DNA of 47,880 nucleotides from Sphaeroforma arctica JP610 (lineage: Eukaryota > Opisthokonta > Ichthyosporea > Ichthyophonida). Both the position numbers and the translations under genes were made by a program. The stretch's first letter is position 1; every line of letters begins with the position of its first letter. Shown here in pieces: positions 40,987-47,880 of this stretch. The stretch spans positions 14,710 through 62,589 of the forward strand of contig NW_014040124.1 in the NCBI RefSeq assembly GCF_001186125.1, in the 5' to 3' direction. The notes below the pieces were generated by a model. That model did no database searches, was not told where the DNA came from, and worked only from the letters and a program-made list of their open reading frames with translations.

Positions 40987-41769
40987 TGTAATTTGCCGGG
41001 CCTCCACATTAGACTCTATGTATAAACGTACTCTTAAGCAGTACGCAAATTATAAACGTACTCATAATAGTACGAGGAACTTAAGCCTCCTAAATGTTCT
41101 CAATAGCACGCGGAACTTAAGTTTCCTAAAATGGTTTTTAATGGTTTTATTTATTAAACCTTTTCCATTCAATATATCAGATATTTGGATGAGGCCATTA
41201 AAAGGCCTCAGTAAAATACCAAACATAAAAGAGCTGGTCTAGTTCTATTAATAGAGCTTTATTTACTTTCCAATTTTATTTATATCTGAATACTTCGGTA
41301 GCGAGATGGCTCAACCGAATATAGGTTTCTAGGGACTATTAACGTTACCTAGTTGATCCTCTGATAAGCCAACCAGATGTGCCAGTCTGATGAAGGCTAA
41401 GTTGGTAATTCTTGATAGTGGCAAGTTATTGGTTAAGACAATAACTAAAGACGTCATGAGTATTTTTATCTTTATTTTAATTTTTCTAAAGATAGAATTT
41501 TATGAGTCTATCGGATTCGCCCCAGAATAGAGCGACAACGAAACACTAAATAAAATCCCTTCGGCGGAAACAGTACGAGAGGAGTATATATAGGCAATGT
41601 CTCAGCCTCACAATCCCTCAGAGTATTGCTGTTTTCACGAGGCAAACCTAACTTCATTAAACGTCTCATTTCGTTTATTTATATCGATATTTACACGATA
41701 TATAGAATTTACCTACGCGTTTATTTATTCTAAGGCATTAGTATCGCCGTTATTAGACCGGATCTTACA
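40987..41769 (+). repeat. 5' LTR of element E
   Basis: Starts TGTAATTTGCCGGGCCTCCA and ends near GATCTTACA, about 783 bp (TG...CA). The whole length matches the solo LTR at 18208-19030. It contains a small tandem repeat with GTACTCTTAATAGTAC-like palindromes, and a TATATATAGGC segment that may be its TATA region. No canonical TGG primer-binding start follows directly. Confidence 0.85.
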
Positions 41770-41956
41770 CATTTTAAAGTTAGCAAAAGTATTAATTACT
41801 TAGACTACTTAAGCGTAAAGGTAAGTTAACTACCACAACATTTTTTTTCTCTCCTGTCTAAGCTAGTCGTTAAGAGACAAGCTAGTAGTCATAAGTTAAG
41901 ATTATGACCAAGAAAGACAACACCCTTCTAATAAACGTAGAGCTGTAAAGAAGAAG

Positions 41957-44042
41957 ATGGAGAGAGAAGTCGCTAACGCTGCCACAGCTATTACTGCTGC
42001 GCAAGCCACCGACGCCGCTGATGATGCATTTATGCGCACTGTAGCCAAAGCACTTGCCTCTGACAATTATAGTCAAAAGAACAATGCTTCAGATAAGGAA
42101 GTAGCCACTCCGCTTAAGGAGACTACTCCTACTGACAGAGCCCGAGGGCCAACTATTGCCTCAACTTCAAAGCTTGCATTTACGAAGCCAAGAAGTGAGA
42201 CAAGGGACACGTCTCAAGACGACCCAGCCAATTCTTCTGACCAAACTCAGAAAGAAAAGTTCCCAATTATGAGGGCGTCCCCAATTATAGGGGACAAGGA
42301 CAAATCTCAGAAGGAACCTATAATGGAACCAGAAGAGGAGGCAAGCTCAAGTAGCAAAACCGAATCTACGTCCGAGACTTCTAAGCCGAAGCTCATAAGT
42401 AAATTAATTACTAAATACGCTGATCTTATGAATCAGTTAGCTACTATTATGAAAGACTTGACTGTCGAGCATGTAGATCAATTAGAAAGATCAGGAAAAC
42501 ATACACAGCGCTTACGCGAGCATGTTTCCCCGGGCATTACTGAAACCCTACAGAAGTGGACAGAACGTCGACAGGCAATTACGCCCAAAGACTCAAGCTC
42601 GACACCTGAGTCATATGATCCTGAGATGCACAGCGTCGATATACCGTACGAGGCATTCCTGCCAGAAGAACAGGATAATCATTCGCCTGTTCTGACACCT
42701 GGTCGTGAGTCACCTGTCCTCAACGGTATTATAGACCGAGAGGTAAGGAAATATACTCCGCCACTTGTACCCAATTGGGAGGACAATCGTCGGAAACCAG
42801 TTAAGACTGGGTACTTTATTCCGACGCCAAGGGATATTAATCATCCCCGCAGACGTGTGAACGATATCGAGTTTAATCGCTTCGACCGCACGGCTTTACA
42901 CCAACCCGCAGAGGATTTCCACTCTGACGAGGTGACCGACCTTAATAAATCGGTCGACGACTATACCAATAAAATGGAAGTCGCCCATGCTGCGCATCCT
43001 GCTATTGACGTAGCATACTATGCGAATATTATTGCGATTAAGCAAAAGCGCATAGACCAATTACTTCAGGCCCAACGTGGATAAGACCACAGGGACAACC
43101 AGAAGTACAAAGGACAGATCAGTCGACTTAAGTCGAACTGGAATGCCAACAGCAAGCAGGTCGAGTTTATAAACAACCATGACCTCGACACGCTAACCCG
43201 TACGCTTAATGCGTTTACGGTCATGCTGGAGACGAATGATATCGCTCCCCAGCAATGGATCTCTGCTTTAATGCAGACGTTTGACCCTACAGGTACAAGT
43301 TATTTGATCCTGCAGCGACACCAACATGAGCTAGACACTTGTCGTGACTGACCAGCTGTGTGTTGGTTGGTCACATCCTTGTTAAGTAAGGATATACGTA
43401 GCCCTGGGCTGAGTTCAATTTTAAATGAGCCAGCCGAGAACACGCCCATTCATAGTTATATTCTGAAGTTAGATGCTGACTTGAAACGTCCCGATATAAC
43501 AAAGGACAAGGCACATCGATAATACGAATTCCTGGTTATGCACGTGTTCTGTAAGAACATAGGGAATAACGACCATGAGAGTCTGTACACCGAGTTGCGA
43601 CGTAAACACGCGACTGAGGCTCAAGACAAGGGACATGAAACAAAGTTTTATCTATCCCGTCTTACATGGGAACAGTTTTATGATACTGTATCCACTCTTT
43701 TTCTCGCACATGCGGGAGCTCACCGATCCCTGGTACGTATCCAGGCAGACCTCAAACGAGAGACCCCAAATTACACGTGCTCGCGAATCCATTTTCACAA
43801 CGCGACCCAATAAACGGGCACGCGCAGGAGCGAAGGACATGGAACCTCCATTTAAGGAGATTAAGAAATGTGCCGACGCACAGTGTGGGTATGACATGTA
43901 CCAGTTAACCCCTAACGGTTATTGGAATGGCAGGCATGCATCCACCTGTACATATTTTCTTACTAAGTGTGACAAGTGTGAGAAGACCAATAGTTATCAC
44001 ACTAAGTCTTGTGACCGAAAGCCCAACATTAAGTTGGAGTGA
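41957..44042 (+). pseudogene. gag region of element E
   Basis: A 375-residue frame opens MEREVANAATAITAAQATDA and runs through an acidic Ser/Glu-rich part to NDIEFNRFDRTALHQPAEDF. Further frames hold a capsid-like helix (SRLTWEQFYDTVSTLF) and a Cys/His-rich nucleocapsid-like tail (CTYFLTKCDKCEKTNSYHTK). All parts have counterparts in D. Gag forms the particle shell and binds RNA in this family. Broken in the second half. Confidence 0.85.
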
Positions 44043-44089
44043 CTGTACTACCAGGTACAATCGTTACACAAACGATACAACGACTCTTT

Positions 44090-44290
44090 AGATGAGCGTG
44101 TAATCATTCCTGTATACTGCAATGGAAATAAAATCCTTGCGTTGATTGATCCTGGTTCAGAAATTTCATGTATATCCGATCGCTTTGCATTAATGAAAGA
44201 TATCGAAAGGAGAACACAAACAACTCACCTCATTTTAGCTGATGACAAAAATTCTAAGTGTGGTACCATGGGCACAGATGTTAAATCTCC
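44090..44290 (+). pseudogene. protease region of element E
   Basis: Retropepsin-like segment VIIPVYCNGNKILALID, followed by EISCISDRFALMKDIE and THLILADDKNSKCGTMGTDV. The position between the Cys/His tail of gag and RT supports the assignment. Same layout as D. Confidence 0.7.
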
Positions 44291-44323
44291 CTGGCCGATG
44301 ATAGGAGTATCACTACTCAAGCT

Positions 44324-45900
44324 GTGATAGTTAAGATGTCACAGAAGTACGACATTATAGTCGGAATGAGTGATTTACTCACTCTAGGTATAACCGTAAC
44401 TGGTCTACCAAATAACATAGATCCATTAAAGGATCAATCAGACGATAACTGTCTGAATCCATATAGGCCCCCGTCAGACACAGTCAAGGCATCAATACCT
44501 GACTTTGCGGACAAAATCATGGATCTGATTCTTGTTAATAAGAAAATAAAGATCACAGATTGGGCAAAATTCCGCTTCAACGACGGATATGTCAACCTTG
44601 ACTTAACCAAGGTAGACTTTACACAGTTAAAGTGTCCCTCAAGGAACTATGTATCCTGGAGACACGAGGCTGTTGTAAAAGAACAAGTTGAGAAGTGGCT
44701 AGCAGATGGTGTGATAGAAATTAACTATCAACAAACGCCAGTTAACTTGGTACTGCTAGCTGTAGACCAACATAGCTCTGACGGATCGTTTAAGAAAGTC
44801 AGAGTATGTTTAGATATGAGTCCAATAAATAAATTATTGCCGACTCATAGCTTTCACTTACCTCGTATTAACGAGCTACTGCGAAGGATGGAAGGTGCTA
44901 CAGTATTTACAACTATAGACCTTACACAAGGATATCATCAAATGCAGGTATATGAACCACGTCGTAAATACTTTAGTTTTACGTGGAAAGGTAAACAATA
45001 CAGGTTCAGAGGTGCACCTTTCGGGTTACACTCTTTACCAGCATTCTTCCAACAAGTAATGTAAGAAATATTTGCAGACATGCCTAACGTGCAAGTCTAC
45101 ATAGATGACATAGTCATCTTTTCCAAAACTAATGGCGAACACGCCGCATTAGTCAGACGAGTCCTTAAGAGACTCAATGAGCAAAACTTCAAGATTAACG
45201 AGAAGAAATGCCACTTCGCAATGAGCGAAATACAGCTCTTAGGCTACCATATATCTGGGGAAGGTATTAAGATCGACCCCGGTAAGGTAGAACACCTGTT
45301 AGATTGGCGAACACCAACTACAGGAAGAGATGTTAACAGCATGTGTGGGTTTGTAAACTTCTTTTCAGATGGAGTACCACACTTAGTTGACTACCTTAAA
45401 CCTTTTGGACACTTAAGATGTCATAAAGGCAAACTAGGAGACTTGTGGACTAAAGAGTGTGATGACGCATTTAAAGCGCTCAAACACGCAGTCCAACAAG
45501 CCTCTGTTGTACAAGGACCAGTCGATGGCGTGCCGTTTGAAATAGCAACGGATGCCTCCGACTTAGCCTTAGAAGGAGTATTATATCAGGCTATAGATAA
45601 CAAACCTAGATATATACAATTCTTTAGTCGAGCAATGAATGCTTCACAGTTGAATTACCCAACTGTTAAACAAGAGCTATTAGCCATAGTGGCAGCTCTA
45701 ACACACTTCCGAGACTACTTATACGGAACAGCATTTACGCTGATGTGTGATCAGAAATCTCTTCAATATATGAAGGAGATGAAACCCGACTCGCAATTAC
45801 TGAGTCGCTGGCATGATAAAATATCAAAGTTCCATTTTGATATAAAACATCTGCCAGGAATACATAACCATTTTCCAGATATGTTATCACGCTTCGTACC
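44324..45900 (+). pseudogene. RT and RNase H region of element E
   Basis: RT blocks: KVRVCLDMSPINKLLPTHSF, FTTIDLTQGYHQMQVYEPRR, RFRGAPFGLHSLPAFFQQVM, then NVQVYIDDIVIFSKTNGEHA with the YIDD catalytic motif and MSEIQLLGYHISGEGIKIDP. RNase H: FEIATDASDLALEGVLYQ, YPTVKQELLAIVAALTHFRD, FTLMCDQKSLQYMKEM and the closing DIKHLPGIHNHFPDMLSRFV. This is classic Ty3/gypsy order, with long preserved frames. Confidence 0.92.
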
Positions 45901-45949
45901 GGACTTTAATAAATCGGTACGTGAGTTACTAGCCACTGACTGGAAGTGT

Positions 45950-46210
45950 AATCCCAGGTGGTTTGAACTGGCTCAAAAGATATTTGGGCCACATAACATA
46001 GATATGTTTGCTGCACATCATAATGCACAACTATCGAATTAAAGGACTTTAGATCATCCTTTGGGAGACGCCTTTTAAATAGACCTCTCCAAACATAATG
46101 CGTGGGCTAATCCACCATGGCAGTTAATTGCCCAGCTATTAAATTATGTTCATATACATAAAGCTACCATCACGTTGTGTTGCCCATTACGGAGTAAGAT
46201 CCATGGCTCA
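45950..46210 (+). pseudogene. NPPW-motif domain of element E
   Basis: Starts RWFELAQKIFGPHNIDMFAA and continues with AHHNAQL, then AWANPPWQLIAQLLNYVHIH and KATITLCCPLRSK. It is the same domain as in A, B and D, lying between RNase H and the integrase linker. The fit to adenine-methylase motif IV is inference from the NPPW tetrapeptide and its surroundings. Confidence 0.7.
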
Positions 46211-46239
46211 ATAAATTGATCAGCATGATACAATGCGAG

Positions 46240-47852
46240 CCAATATATTTAGATAGGGAAGTAGATACTTTCCTATATCAGGGTACCCGAGCCGTCCAGA
46301 AGACGCCCTGGAGATATACTATAATATGTCGTATAGGTCCCATTGGAACAACCAAATGAACCCCTTCTGAGACCTTCCATAACAAGGTCAAAGAATCAGA
46401 GATTACACTCTCTACCCAATTGAACGTTAAGCAGTTCAAAGGCAACACATCACTTGAAGTCTGTGCGCAAGAAATACAATCTACTAATGACACTACTATT
46501 AAGAAGCGTCAGTCTCTAGCTAGGACTCTGTTTAATAACATAAAGTCCAAGCCCGAGGTCTTTCAACCTCTATTTCTAAAGGGATTAATGAAAGACAATC
46601 CTGAAGCGTATACAAATATAATGCGACTATTTAATAAGTCAGGTGTATCTAACGCACATGAGCGCACTTATGACACTCATGCGAAAGCAGGACAGGAGTC
46701 TGGAAACACTACAGACTTAGAAACCACGCAAGTAGATTCTCAACACCCTACCTCTATTCTGGAGGAGCAGAATGATGAAAACATTCTTGCTTGGCTGACG
46801 CAAAACCATAAGCTGAAGCACCAGAACGTAGTAGACGGACTTAAAGATGCTAAGCGAAATGGGATCGCGCACCCTAAGCTGGCAACTTTAGTTGACAGAG
46901 TATATCAGTCATGTACAGACTGTGATCTCAATCAGATCAAGCGCTATGGGTTCGCACCGCTTAAGAGTGTGACTGAAGATGTTCCATGGTGCAGGGCCAT
47001 CATTGATCTGGTTGACCTGCCCACGTCCGAGCACACAGGCGACCGTTACGTATGCCACTTCTTTGATGTGGCGTCATGGTTTTACTTGCTCTATCCATTA
47101 AAGACAAGAGTACGTAGACCGTGGCAGAATTAGTCTTTGCTGACCACGGGTGGCCGGGTATAATGTGCACTGATAACGGTAGTGAGTTCTGAGATGACGT
47201 TATGGAATCGCTAGTACTCGTATCAGGCATATGCCATATGAGAGGTGTGCCATATAAGCCGCAAACGCAAGGCGCGAATGAAACGCGCCATAGAAGACTT
47301 AAGTTCTTCTTGCGTACTGCATTAACGGATGATGCAGATGATTGGCCGTACCACCTTAAGTGGGTACAAACACAGATGAACGAGTGTGCTAATCCGGTTA
47401 CAGGAACTACATCCGCTCACTATTTTCGTGGCAGATATAGCGAGTTACAAATCCCTTTTAACAAGGACGAACCCGATCACCATGAGCTACCATGGTTAGA
47501 GAAGGTACAACGTATTTATAACGTTGTATATCCGTGCTTGCGAGAAATACGCAATATAGCCTTATTAAAAAGGCAAAAGCGTTGGAACACTACCAAGAAG
47601 ATAGCAGAGTATCAGGTTGGTGACAGAGTTAACATCCGTCAACGTAATTCCGATACTACTGTATTAACATCTAAATGGATAGGTCCATACATAATCTCTG
47701 TAGCAGACACTAAAAGTGGAACGTACGAGGTAAATAACCCCGATGGTTATAGTGCGCTTAATATAGGCACAAGTCGTATTCCGACTACAGAGATTATACT
47801 CGCAAGAAGACATGACTCTAATGCCCCTCTTGATCGTTCTGACATTATATGA
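46240..47852 (+). pseudogene. linker and integrase region of element E
   Basis: A linker with IICRIGPIGTTK, then the zinc-binding part (HKLKHQNVVDGLKDAKRNGI; SCTDCDLNQIKRYGF). The DDE core follows with WCRAIIDLVDLPTSEHTG, HGWPGIMCTDNGSEF and YKPQTQGANETRHRRLKFF, then AHYFRGRYSELQIPFNK. The C-terminal GPY module (SKWIGPYIISVADTKSGTYE) is intact in sequence. Integrase joins the DNA copy to the host genome in this family. Confidence 0.88.
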
Positions 47853-47880
47853 AGAACGGATAAGGGAGGCTATACATACT

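Larger units (their letters stand above)
40987..47880 (+). mobile_element. Ty3/gypsy-like element E (fossil, runs off the window)
   Basis: Plus-strand element with its 5' LTR (40987-41769), leader, gag (41957 to about 44040), protease (about 44090-44290), RT and RNase H (about 44324-45900), NPPW domain (about 45950-46210), linker and integrase (about 46240-47852 and on). The 3' LTR lies beyond the window. It belongs to the same family as D in opposite orientation, and long frames are preserved, so it is the youngest-looking element here. It still carries about five or six breaks. Confidence 0.92.

Overview
The window is nuclear DNA from an AT-rich eukaryote with spliceosomal introns. The introns have GTAAGT-type donors and are packed with (TA)n/(ATAC)n microsatellites. 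About two thirds of the window is decayed LTR-retrotransposon sequence in nested layers. Between 27.2 and 41 kb lies a host island, which holds the only well-supported host gene: an eight-exon (or seven plus one optional) minus-strand gene for a multi-pass membrane protein ending in an RGS box (7TM-RGS type, like plant RGS1). That domain mix and repeat load suit a protist (for example a unicellular holozoan, a chytrid or a related lineage). I cannot fix the species.

Layout. 1-1222: fragment of an LTR-like element (F1), plus strand. 1223-6600: Ty3/gypsy-like element A, minus strand, 3' end missing. 6600-7990: AT-rich, no genes, probably the leader or LTR of A. 7990-8420: isolated gag-like piece. 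8548-9074: second piece of F1, cut by the LTR of gypsy-like element B (9075 to about 14590, minus). 14.6-15.2 kb: microsatellite with an assembly gap and one exon-like block. About 15.2-27.2 kb: Ty1/copia-like element C (minus), into which a solo LTR (18208-19030) and gypsy-like element D (19687 to about 26334, minus) have inserted. 27316-27768: unbroken unknown ORF with its own polyadenylation signal. 28-30.4 kb: intergenic DNA with heptamer arrays, hairpins and a decayed tRNA. 30425-36331: the 7TM-RGS gene (minus). 36.3-39.5 kb: intergenic DNA with repeats and one unknown coding-like block. 39.54-40.74 kb: decayed coding-like sequence (plus). 40987 to the window end: element E (plus), same family as D, running off the edge.

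How the parts relate. D and E are sister copies in opposite orientation on either side of the host island, so the island is bracketed by inverted repeats of several kb. A, B, D and E share an unusual pol layout: a short domain with an NPPW motif sits between RNase H and the zinc-binding start of integrase. It resembles the adenine-methylase-like domain known from DIRS elements. All LTR elements here are treated as broken fossils.

The RGS gene would encode a membrane receptor-like protein whose C-terminal RGS box speeds GTP hydrolysis by G-alpha subunits. All exon phases agree across the model, and the RGS box is split between the last two exons. One intron holds a possible alternative last exon that would give an RGS-less form.
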